Source: Vibrio neptunius
GTDB lineage: Bacteria; Pseudomonadota; Gammaproteobacteria; Enterobacterales; Vibrionaceae
DNA: 64,000 bases
NCBI RefSeq assembly: GCF_000967495.1
Contig: NZ_JXXU01000018.1
Location: 79,633 to 143,632, forward strand
Direction: 5' to 3'
Shown one piece after another: positions 43,653 through 51,302 of the stretch; the first letter of the stretch is position 1, and each line of letters opens with the position of its first letter. A program made the translations under genes and the position numbers. Under the pieces are notes generated by a model. It had not been told where the DNA came from. It saw only the letters and a program-made list of their open reading frames with translations, and searched no databases.

Positions 43653-43690
43653 GGAACAGAAAAACCGAGAGATTTTTAATTTTCTGTTCC
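43653..43690. promoter_or_regulatory. Palindrome, candidate SgrR operator
   Basis: Perfect 11-bp arms ggaacagaaaa and ttttctgttcc are separated by 16 bases, midway between sgrR and the divergent putative sgrS. The position fits a site from which SgrR could activate sgrS and repress itself. The 43691-43796 stretch to the sgrR start is AT-rich with no other signal seen. Confidence 0.5.
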
Positions 43691-43796
43691 CATTTTCATC
43701 ATTAATGCAGCCATATAGAGAATAATTAGGCAAAATCTCGTAAACTAGGAAAAATAAATCACTAAGTAGTGCTTGTTTTTGCCGCCTGGAGCCCTT

Positions 43797-45548
43797 GTGT
43801 CAGATTTAAATTTATTACGTTACTACGCTCGCCTCGAACCATTGGGGGTTGGAGAAGAGATCAAAACTGCCCTGCCCAAAGTGGCTGAAATGCTATTCAC
43901 CAGCCCTCGCCATGCGCGTAATTTACTCAATCAAATGCAGCAGCTAGAGTGGTTGGAATGGTCACCCAAAGTTGGACGAAACCAACGTTCTGGTTTGCTA
44001 CTCAACCACCCATTGGATGAGCTGAAATCTCAACTGGCTGCCAAACGCATTCTGGAAGGGAAATATGAGAAAGCGCTGAACATTCTCGATGATGATGAAT
44101 CCGCATTTGGACGCTTGCTACAAAGCACATCGGGTGCGTCACTTAGAGAAGGATTGCTTCATATTCAGCTGACCTACAAACGCCCTTTTGAACGCTTAGT
44201 GCCTCATCAATTACAGCGTTCCAGTGAGCGATACCTACTACGCCAGATTTATTGCTGCTTGGTCAGCAGTGACGCAGAAGGCAACTTAGAGCCTCAACTT
44301 GCGCATCATTGGCATTACGATGAAACTCACTATCAATGGACGTTTTACCTCAGGCCGGCACTCACATTTCACAACGGCGCAGTAATAGATGCAGACAGTA
44401 TTGTTAGCCTGTTTGCCAAGCTGTCGACTCTCGCTAATTACCAGAGTGAGCTCTCTCATTTGGTGAGTGTGAGTTCACCCTTAGCCAACAAAGTCGTGTT
44501 CCAGCTTTCGGAGCCAGATCAAGGCTTTGGTGGCCTTATCTCAGGTGTAAAATACGCGATTCAGCCAACCAGCCAAGTCAATAATGCCCACAGTTACGCC
44601 GTCATTGGTTCTGGTCCTTTTCAAGTAAGTGAACATTCACAAACTCGCCTTTGTCTCGACGCATTTGAGCGCTACTATGGCTGCCGAGCATTAACCGATC
44701 AAGTCACGATCTGGAAGTTAGATGAAAGTGAGTTAGCCAACAAACAGATTCAGACAAACCAGCCCGGCGCTCAGGAAAGCAGTGAATGTAACTACTACCT
44801 CTCTCATGCAGTAGACGTCACAGCACGTAGTGATACACAGCAATCTCGTATTGAAGATGGCTGTATGTTCATACTGTTTAACCAGATCGCCTCTACCACT
44901 CTTAATGATGCTCAGCGGCGCTACCTGTCTTCACACCTCAGTTCATCTCGTGTTTTTGAACAGCTCAAATCGAGTCAGACACTGTTTGGCTGCGAAATCG
45001 CACACAACATGCTACCAATGTGGCAGCCGATCATCCGTCCAGAAGCGGAGAGCGTGGCGCTCCCCCAGCAGCTTAATATTGCCGTCTACGACTATACAGT
45101 GCTGAGAAATTGCGCCTTTGCTGTCAAAGCAATATTGGCGAAATTGGGCATAACAGTAGAGGTGAATAGCTATTCTTATCGAGAACTCAACGAGCTTGCG
45201 CAAAATCAGCAGCTCAACGAGTCGATGATCATCACAAACATCAATCTGGACGATAACCGACACGCTTCGGCGTTTAATAGCCTTTATCACAATCCAGTTC
45301 TGCAAAGTTGCATCGGTGAAGATGCAAAGCACTGGCTCACTCAATCACTCAATACACTGAGGTCGAAAACACCTCTCCAGCAATACTTAGATGCGCTGGA
45401 ACCCATCGCCTCCGCTTTGATCAATCAGTACTGGCTAACGCCACTTTTTCATCATCGTCAAACATTGCGCTTCCACGGCGTACTCAAAGACGTCGAACTC
45501 ACTAACTGGGGTTGGCCAGACATACGAAACGTATGGTCAACAGATTAG
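43797..45548 (+). CDS. sgrR: Transcriptional regulator SgrR
   Basis: The GTG at 43797 with a ctggag site gives 583 residues; an upstream TTG is rejected. The N-terminal domain (about 1-110) is the SgrR winged helix, with 'FTSPRHARNLLNQMQQLEWLEWSPKVGRNQRSGL'. The rest is a solute-binding-protein-like domain (SBP_bac_5), with 'RQIYCCLVSSDAEGNLEPQLAHHW' and 'FYLRPALTFHNGAVIDADSIVSLF'. In E. coli SgrR senses sugar-phosphate stress and activates sgrS. Here a divergent SgrS/SgrT-like RNA is next to it. A terminator follows, then proXWV. Confidence 0.92.
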   Translation: MSDLNLLRYYARLEPLGVGEEIKTALPKVAEMLFTSPRHARNLLNQMQQLEWLEWSPKVGRNQRSGLLLNHPLDELKSQLAAKRILEGKYEKALNILDDDESAFGRLLQSTSGASLREGLLHIQLTYKRPFERLVPHQLQRSSERYLLRQIYCCLVSSDAEGNLEPQLAHHWHYDETHYQWTFYLRPALTFHNGAVIDADSIVSLFAKLSTLANYQSELSHLVSVSSPLANKVVFQLSEPDQGFGGLISGVKYAIQPTSQVNNAHSYAVIGSGPFQVSEHSQTRLCLDAFERYYGCRALTDQVTIWKLDESELANKQIQTNQPGAQESSECNYYLSHAVDVTARSDTQQSRIEDGCMFILFNQIASTTLNDAQRRYLSSHLSSSRVFEQLKSSQTLFGCEIAHNMLPMWQPIIRPEAESVALPQQLNIAVYDYTVLRNCAFAVKAILAKLGITVEVNSYSYRELNELAQNQQLNESMIITNINLDDNRHASAFNSLYHNPVLQSCIGEDAKHWLTQSLNTLRSKTPLQQYLDALEPIASALINQYWLTPLFHHRQTLRFHGVLKDVELTNWGWPDIRNVWSTD

Positions 45549-45585
45549 CTCAGCAATCATTTGAGCTCTTATATTTAGAGCACTA

Positions 45586-45616
45586 AGGGAGAGATCAAGT
45601 CGCCCTCTCCCTTTTT
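45586..45616 (+). terminator. Terminator of sgrR
   Basis: The stem agggagag / ctctccct is followed by ttttt. It lies 38 bp after the sgrR stop. Confidence 0.85.
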
Positions 45617-45742
45617 GATTAATAAATTGTAATATAACTGTCAAAACCGACCTCTCACTTCCTGTAAGTAATAAATTAATCATTTGAACTCTAAACAATT
45701 TTTAACTACTCTGTGCATGTATCCATCAGAAAGGAATTCGAA

Positions 45743-46741
45743 ATGAAATACACAACTGCAGCGCTAGCATTAGTTGCTGCCAACGCCGCCTTTATTTCCC
45801 AGGCTTCAGCCAATGAATGTGGCAAAGTCACTATCGCCGACATGAACTGGAATTCAGCCAGTCTTATTGCCAATATTGACCGTTTTATTCTTGAACATGG
45901 CTATGATTGTGAAGCCGAGCTCATCCCTGGTGACACCATGCCCACTGGCACCTCGATGATCGAGAAAGGTCAGCCCGATGTCGCGCCTGAGCTATGGAGT
46001 AACAGTCTTAAAGATGCTCTCGATAAAGGTGTAGAAGAGAAACGACTCCGCTATGCAGGCCGCTCCTTAGTCGATGGCGGTGAGGAAGGGTTTTGGGTTC
46101 CATCTTATTTGGTCAAAAAATACCCTGAGATAAAAACCATTGATGGTGTGATTAAGCACGCCAATTTATTTGAGCACCCTGAAGACCCAGATAAATCTGC
46201 ATTCTACAGCTGTCCAGCTGGTTGGAACTGTCAAATCAGCGCAGGCAACTTGTTTAAAGCACTCAAGCTAGACAACTCTGGCTTCGTGATCGTCGATCCG
46301 GGCTCAAGTGCAGGTCTGTCAGGCGCCATCGCCAAAGCCTATGAACGAGAAGAAGCATGGTTTGGTTACTACTGGGCACCAACGGCGGTTCTGGGCAAAT
46401 ATGACATGGTCAAAGTCGACTTTGGCAGTGGTGTCGATGAAAAAGAGTTTATCGCCTGTACCACGAATGCTGACTGTGAAGCGCCTAAAGCGACCATGTA
46501 TCCACCATCACCAGTCCACACCATTACAACCGAAGCATTTGCTAGCCGAGCGCCAGATGCGTATCAGTATTTCACCAAACGTGGTTTCACCAACGCGGAT
46601 ATGAACCAATTGCTCGCGTGGATGGAAGACAATCAAGCCGATGGCGAAGAAACCATGTATCACTTCTTAGAAGGTTATCCGCAAATCTGGACCAAGTGGG
46701 TATCTAAGGACGTAGCAAACAAAGTAAAAAGCGCGCTTTAA
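45743..46741 (+). CDS. proX: Glycine betaine/proline-betaine binding protein ProX
   Basis: The ATG with aaggaa site gives 332 residues with a signal peptide ending SQASA. The OpuAC domain follows ('KVTIADMNWNSASLIANIDRFILEHGYDCEAEL', 'WFGYYWAPTAVLGKYDMVKV'), which binds quaternary ammonium osmolytes through an aromatic cage. Six cysteines in the mature part suggest disulfides. It is the first gene of proXWV here, unlike the E. coli order proVWX. A hairpin after the gene favours excess binding protein. Confidence 0.9.
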   Translation: MKYTTAALALVAANAAFISQASANECGKVTIADMNWNSASLIANIDRFILEHGYDCEAELIPGDTMPTGTSMIEKGQPDVAPELWSNSLKDALDKGVEEKRLRYAGRSLVDGGEEGFWVPSYLVKKYPEIKTIDGVIKHANLFEHPEDPDKSAFYSCPAGWNCQISAGNLFKALKLDNSGFVIVDPGSSAGLSGAIAKAYEREEAWFGYYWAPTAVLGKYDMVKVDFGSGVDEKEFIACTTNADCEAPKATMYPPSPVHTITTEAFASRAPDAYQYFTKRGFTNADMNQLLAWMEDNQADGEETMYHFLEGYPQIWTKWVSKDVANKVKSAL

Positions 46742-46767
46742 CTGATGTTAGACGCCAATGAAGTACT

Positions 46768-46797
46768 CCAAAGCCAGCGCTGTCTGGCTTTGGTTTT
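46768..46797 (+). terminator. Intra-operon hairpin between proX and proW
   Basis: The perfect 10-bp stem ccaaagccag / ctggctttgg with a 6-base loop is followed by four T. It ends 13 bp before the proW start, so it is probably a partial terminator or mRNA stabiliser. Confidence 0.75.
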
Positions 46798-46809
46798 AAA
46801 AGGAATTAA

Positions 46810-47712
46810 ATGATGTCTGCAGAAAACTGGTTTAACCACTTTCCTGAAATGGAACGCTCTGATTTGAGAGCTATCCGCAAAAGCCTTGATGGCGCCTACC
46901 GCGAATTCTCCCGTGAATATGGTGAATTTATTGAGTCCCTGTTTGACCCACTCCTGTCTTTCTTGATCTGGTTTGAAAAGCTTCTTCTTTCAACACCTTG
47001 GGTCATCGTACTTGCTATCTGTACAGGTCTCGTTTTTCTCGCCAGCCGCTCATGGAAACTCACGTTGGGCTGTTTTGTCTCTTTGATACTGATCGGCTAT
47101 TTCGGAATGTGGGAAGACACCATGCGGACTCTGAGCATCATCACCGTTTGCACCATGCTCTCCATCGCGTTGGGTATTCCGATTGGTATAGCAATGGCAC
47201 GCTCGAATCGCATCCAGTCCGCTGTCACACCCATGTTGGACATCATGCAAACCATGCCCGCCTTCGTTTATCTGATCCCTGTCGTGATGCTGCTGGGTAT
47301 AGGTAAAATTCCTGGGTTGATTGCGGTTGTTATTTACGCCATTCCCCCCGTTATCCGCTTGACTAACCTCGGTATTCGACTGGTTGATAAAGAAGTCCTT
47401 GAAGCTGCGACAGCCTTTGGGGCCAGCGCAAAACAGAGGTTATGGGGCGTGCAATTACCGCTTGCGATGCCGACCATCATGGCAGGGATCAACCAAACCA
47501 TCATGATGTCACTATCGATGGTCGTGATTGCGTCGATGATTGGTGTCAAAGGCCTAGGTCAACCTGTTCTCAAGTCCATTACCAACCAATACTTTACTTT
47601 AGGTCTACTTAACGGCTTTGCCATTGTTGCCTTGGCAATTTTGTTTGACCGGGCGTCACAGGCCTACGCAAAACGTACTCAAGCTCACCTAGGAGACATG
47701 AAACATGACTGA
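46810..47712 (+). CDS. proW: Glycine betaine ABC transporter permease ProW
   Basis: The 300-residue inner-membrane permease has about six helices after a 55-residue polar N-terminus, and an EAA loop around 'EAATAFGASAKQRLWGVQLPLAMPTIM'. The second codon is also ATG, so either may be used; an aaagga site precedes both. It overlaps proV by 8 bp. Confidence 0.92.
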   Translation: MMSAENWFNHFPEMERSDLRAIRKSLDGAYREFSREYGEFIESLFDPLLSFLIWFEKLLLSTPWVIVLAICTGLVFLASRSWKLTLGCFVSLILIGYFGMWEDTMRTLSIITVCTMLSIALGIPIGIAMARSNRIQSAVTPMLDIMQTMPAFVYLIPVVMLLGIGKIPGLIAVVIYAIPPVIRLTNLGIRLVDKEVLEAATAFGASAKQRLWGVQLPLAMPTIMAGINQTIMMSLSMVVIASMIGVKGLGQPVLKSITNQYFTLGLLNGFAIVALAILFDRASQAYAKRTQAHLGDMKHD

Positions 47713-48922
47713 ACCTCTAATTGAAATTAGCGGCTTGTATAAAGTCTTCGGGCACAAACCTGAGTCTGTAATGGCACGTGTGAAAGCTGGTGAAAGCAAA
47801 GAACAAGTGCTGGCGGAGACAGGCCACACTGTCGGTCTTAAAGACATCAACCTGAAAATAAACAAAGGCGAGATCTTCGTGATTATGGGGCTTTCCGGCT
47901 CGGGCAAGTCAACATTGATCCGTCACTTCAATCGCCTTATCGATCCGACGCAAGGGCAAATTCTGGTCGAGGGCACCGACGTGATGCAACTCAATCAGAA
48001 ACAGCTGGAAGAGTTTCGTCGCCATAAAATGTCGATGGTGTTTCAACGCTTTGGCTTGTTACCACACCGCACCGTGGTAGAAAACGTGGCCTACGGCCTT
48101 GAAGTTCAAGGGTTAGATAAAGCCCAAAGACAGAACAAAGCCCAACAATGGCTAGATACTGTTGGCCTCAGCGGTTACGAAAACCAGTATCCTGCGCAGC
48201 TTTCCGGCGGTCAACAGCAGCGTGTTGGTTTAGCAAGAGCTCTCTGCACTGATGCAGAAATCCTCCTGATGGACGAAGCGTTCTCTGCCCTCGATCCTTT
48301 GATCCGCAGTGAAATGCAAGATCAACTGATCGAGTTACAAGAGAAGCTGCACAAAACCATCGTATTCATTACCCACGATCTCGACGAAGCACTTCGCCTC
48401 GGCGATCGCATCGCGATTTTGAAAGATGGCCTGCTAGTCCAGCAAGGCACACCTGATGAAATCCTGCTGCACCCAGCCGATGAATACGTTGAAGCGTTTG
48501 TCAAAGACGTCAATCGAGCTCGCGCTCTAACCGTTGAAACCGTCATGCAGCCACCCGCCTACCGTATTTCAGCGACCAACATTCAAGAAGCCATCAAACA
48601 AATGAAAGGCATCAAGCAAGATTACGCCTATCATGTGACCGAAGAGGGTTATCAAGGCGTTGTGACCAAAGAAAGCTTACTCGATGCAGCAAAAGATACC
48701 TCCAGTGAGGAGTTCAACGAAGAAATTTACGAGGAAGTCCCTTCCATTTCTCCAGATGCCGCTATCGAAGAAGTACTGATGGACAGTATCTCTTGCGACT
48801 ATTCACTGCCCGTCGTCGATGATGAAGGTAATCTGCAAGGTGAGCTAGAACGAAGTGCAGTCGCTGAGATTTTCTCCGATCAAGCAGAGGAAGATGCCTC
48901 AAACTTGGACAAAGTCTCCTAG
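47705..48922 (+). CDS. proV: Glycine betaine ABC transporter ATPase ProV
   Basis: The 405-residue ATPase has Walker A GLSGSGKST at 62-70, signature LSGGQQQR near 162-169, Walker B ILLMDEAFSALDP and a C-terminal pair of CBS-like repeats (about 275-395) that sense ionic strength in the OpuA/ProV family. The 'VFQRFGLLPHRTVVENVAYGLEVQG' stretch is typical of osmolyte ABC transporters. It closes proXWV. The first 45 residues include the ProV-specific insertion 'MARVKAGESKEQVLAETG'. Confidence 0.94.
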   Translation: MTEPLIEISGLYKVFGHKPESVMARVKAGESKEQVLAETGHTVGLKDINLKINKGEIFVIMGLSGSGKSTLIRHFNRLIDPTQGQILVEGTDVMQLNQKQLEEFRRHKMSMVFQRFGLLPHRTVVENVAYGLEVQGLDKAQRQNKAQQWLDTVGLSGYENQYPAQLSGGQQQRVGLARALCTDAEILLMDEAFSALDPLIRSEMQDQLIELQEKLHKTIVFITHDLDEALRLGDRIAILKDGLLVQQGTPDEILLHPADEYVEAFVKDVNRARALTVETVMQPPAYRISATNIQEAIKQMKGIKQDYAYHVTEEGYQGVVTKESLLDAAKDTSSEEFNEEIYEEVPSISPDAAIEEVLMDSISCDYSLPVVDDEGNLQGELERSAVAEIFSDQAEEDASNLDKVS

Positions 48923-48930
48923 TCGAGATA

Positions 48931-49000
48931 AGTGCCATGATGACTTTGTAATCCAAGCCCTATATCTCATGGTATGGGGTTTTGTTTCAGTCATGGCACT
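48931..49000. repeat. 10-bp inverted repeat downstream of proV
   Basis: Perfect arms agtgccatga (48931-48940) and tcatggcact (48991-49000) lie just after the proV stop with a 50-base interval and no T run. The role is unclear; it may stabilise the mRNA end. Confidence 0.4.
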
Positions 49001-49145
49001 GGCTACAACGCCTTTACCCTGGCAAGCCACAACGCCATTCAAGCTCACGTCGCTCTATTATTGCAAACTTTGAACATAGTCACGCAGTTGCATTTGAAAT
49101 AAAAAAATTTGTCCGTATTGTGTATGGGAAACCTAAAAATACTGT

Positions 49146-50105
49146 ATGGATAAACAGGTGCTAGTCAATAAATTTCAACTCCACTATTACTTTAATGACG
49201 ACTCTCACTCGATGGATGCACTGGTGCGACATCAGTGCGAAGCTGAGGTCATCGCCATACTTTTTGAAATTGCCGCCACGATCAATGAACACATTCAGAT
49301 AGAAAGTGAAGCCCGTCAGGAAGGGGGGCTTCGTGATATCTGGCGCGTGGCCAGCGCCAATGCAGGTATACTTTCAGTCATTGTAGGCATCGCTTCAATT
49401 GCCATCCCTCTGCTTCCTAAATCAGACTCAGAGCTTGAGCGTTTACAAAAGGAAGAACTGCGTTTAAGCATAGAGGAACGTAAGCTGAGAATTGAGAAGC
49501 TAAAAGCGGAAGTCAGATCTGAGCGTGTCAGCCTTAAAACAGTGTCACAGGTCGCTGAAGTGGTGAATGAGAACTACAAGGTGATCACCCGCCGCTCGAA
49601 TCTGTTTAAGTCTCTCAGCGCTTACCCCAAAGTCACCAAACTCGGTATTAATGGGCTGACCGCATCGGGCTCTGATGCCATGCCCGAGTCGCAGATCAGC
49701 AGAGCCACTTTCAAACAATTTGTTTTACCTTCCCATCGGCTGCCGATACAAACCATTGACAATGCCGTTATAGAAATCGTTTCTCCAGTACTAAGGCAAG
49801 GAAACTACCGATGGAAAGGCATCTGGCAAGGGCAAAACATCAGCTTTGCGATGAAAGATCTGAGTTTCAAACAAGATGTGTTGAGCAAACAAATCAGCTT
49901 CCAGCATGGCTCTTCTATCCGCTGTGTCATGGACATTCGCTCCAAGTTAGACCAGGTTGGAGAAATTGTCATCACCAGCTTTTCCGTGGTGACAGTGCTG
50001 GAACACGGGCATGGTGTTGACTGCCATAAAACTCCGCAAGGTGGCGCCTATCATCATCTAAGAGGCTTGGAGGCCGCTCAGGGAGATCTGTTTGAAACCA
50101 CCTGA
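49146..50105 (+). CDS. Hypothetical protein with one membrane helix and coiled coil
   Basis: No family was recognised for this 319-residue protein. Residues about 74-96 form a hydrophobic helix ('AGILSVIVGIASIAIPLLP'). A strongly charged coiled coil follows (about 97-130, 'LERLQKEELRLSIEERKLRI'). The last 180 residues alternate like a beta-rich domain and contain 'WKGIWQGQNISFAMKD'. There is no signal peptide, so the first 70 residues should be cytoplasmic. It stands alone between proV and a small hypothetical gene, with an ATG lacking a good ribosome-binding site. Function unknown. Confidence 0.6.
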   Translation: MDKQVLVNKFQLHYYFNDDSHSMDALVRHQCEAEVIAILFEIAATINEHIQIESEARQEGGLRDIWRVASANAGILSVIVGIASIAIPLLPKSDSELERLQKEELRLSIEERKLRIEKLKAEVRSERVSLKTVSQVAEVVNENYKVITRRSNLFKSLSAYPKVTKLGINGLTASGSDAMPESQISRATFKQFVLPSHRLPIQTIDNAVIEIVSPVLRQGNYRWKGIWQGQNISFAMKDLSFKQDVLSKQISFQHGSSIRCVMDIRSKLDQVGEIVITSFSVVTVLEHGHGVDCHKTPQGGAYHHLRGLEAAQGDLFETT

Positions 50106-50323
50106 AAGCTGAGGTAAACCCGCCTCTTAACCCAAGGGTCGTCCTTGTTGAGCTGAGAAAGGTAACGCACATCCTTCACTCTTAAAGACGGCTTACAATG
50201 GCGTTAAATCATGCTTCACAGCGATATTAGCGCCACTCCTTTGGAAATAAAGCTGTATATATATACATATTAAATGTATAAAATCACCATCAATATCATG
50301 TCGTCTAGTTGTAAGGAAAAATA

Positions 50324-50614
50324 ATGATTGAATTGGATTATCTGGTTCACGTCACTCAGCTACCGAGTGATTTAGAGAGTGCTTCTCGGGACGTCAATCA
50401 TCGCCTATACGAAACCTATAAAATATACCAAGGTGTTATCGATTCTAACTTGCTGTGGCGAGTCTGGTTAATCGACGACTATGGTCACGTATGGCTTGAA
50501 GTCAACTTCATCAACACTCAAGGTGAAGCGGAGTTTCACACCATTCAAATTGATGAAGGTACCTATGAGAAAGTGGGCGTTGACCCTTACCAAGCGCTCG
50601 CTCAACTTGAGTAG
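50324..50614 (+). CDS. Small hypothetical protein
   Basis: The 96-residue acidic protein has an aaggaaaaata ribosome-binding site before its ATG. It is cytoplasmic by composition, with aromatic-rich strands ('LLWRVWLIDDYGHVWLEVNFI'). No family or motif is recognised, and the neighbours give no clue. The strong start site and even codon use support that it is real. Confidence 0.6.
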   Translation: MIELDYLVHVTQLPSDLESASRDVNHRLYETYKIYQGVIDSNLLWRVWLIDDYGHVWLEVNFINTQGEAEFHTIQIDEGTYEKVGVDPYQALAQLE

Positions 50615-50852
50615 TGCCTGTGGAAGGTGACCTCAAAGGCTCGGCACCCTTAATTGTTTAATTACTCATTTTGATGCACAGCCACTCGTTTGATTACTTA
50701 CTGTCTGATATAGTTAGGAATTATACAATAAGCACTTGTACTCCCGCGATGTATGTCGATAGTGTATTTCCATCACACAGGGCGACCTAACGGGCAAACA
50801 AGACAACAAGAAGTAACCCAACAATACTCAGATTGGATAAAAAGGTAACAAG

Positions 50853-51224
50853 ATGAAATGCCCAAAATGCGACTCTAACTTCGAGCAACTCCAAACCCCA
50901 CTTGGTGATGTGGAGAGATGTCTTGACTGTAAAGGGCTGTGGTTAGATGCCCATGAAATCGAGGCGATGAAGCCACTTGCTGATGTCATCGATGTCGGCG
51001 ATGAGGAAATCGGCAAAGCGTACAACGCCATCGATCGTATTGACTGCCCAATTTGCCCAAACAACCAGATGCTCAGACTCGTCGACCCCAAGCAACCACA
51101 TATTTGGTTTGAAAGCTGCCCGACTTGTAAAGGTCGTTTTTACGATGCCGGTGAGTTCAAAGATCTTGCGACCATTGATCTATCGGATTTCTTCAAAAAG
51201 TTTGTCACCTCTGAGCGCGTATAA
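50853..51224 (+). CDS. Double zinc-ribbon (zf-TFIIB) protein
   Basis: The 123-residue protein contains two zinc ribbons: Cys3, Cys6, Cys23, Cys26 and Cys65, Cys68, Cys89, Cys92. The pattern 'MKCPKC...ERCLDCKGLWLD' is that of the zf-TFIIB family of small bacterial proteins, whose function is unknown. It ends near a bidirectional terminator. Confidence 0.85.
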   Translation: MKCPKCDSNFEQLQTPLGDVERCLDCKGLWLDAHEIEAMKPLADVIDVGDEEIGKAYNAIDRIDCPICPNNQMLRLVDPKQPHIWFESCPTCKGRFYDAGEFKDLATIDLSDFFKKFVTSERV

Positions 51225-51242
51225 TACTCTCGCACAATCAAC

Positions 51243-51280
51243 AAAAAAAGCGCTCCACCACTTGGGTGGGGCGCTTTTTA
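51243..51280. terminator. Bidirectional terminator
   Basis: An imperfect stem of about 10 bp (agcgctccacc / ggtggggcgct) is flanked by seven A and five T. It can serve both the zinc-ribbon gene and the convergent 661-residue gene. Confidence 0.88.
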
Positions 51281-51302
51281 CTTTTCAGGCATCACTCAAT
51301 AA

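Noticed and set aside
50106..50323. Possible attachment site or phage border upstream of the 96-residue gene
   Set aside because: There is a short tata-type palindrome (tgtatatatataca-like) but no tRNA, integrase or direct repeat to support integration.
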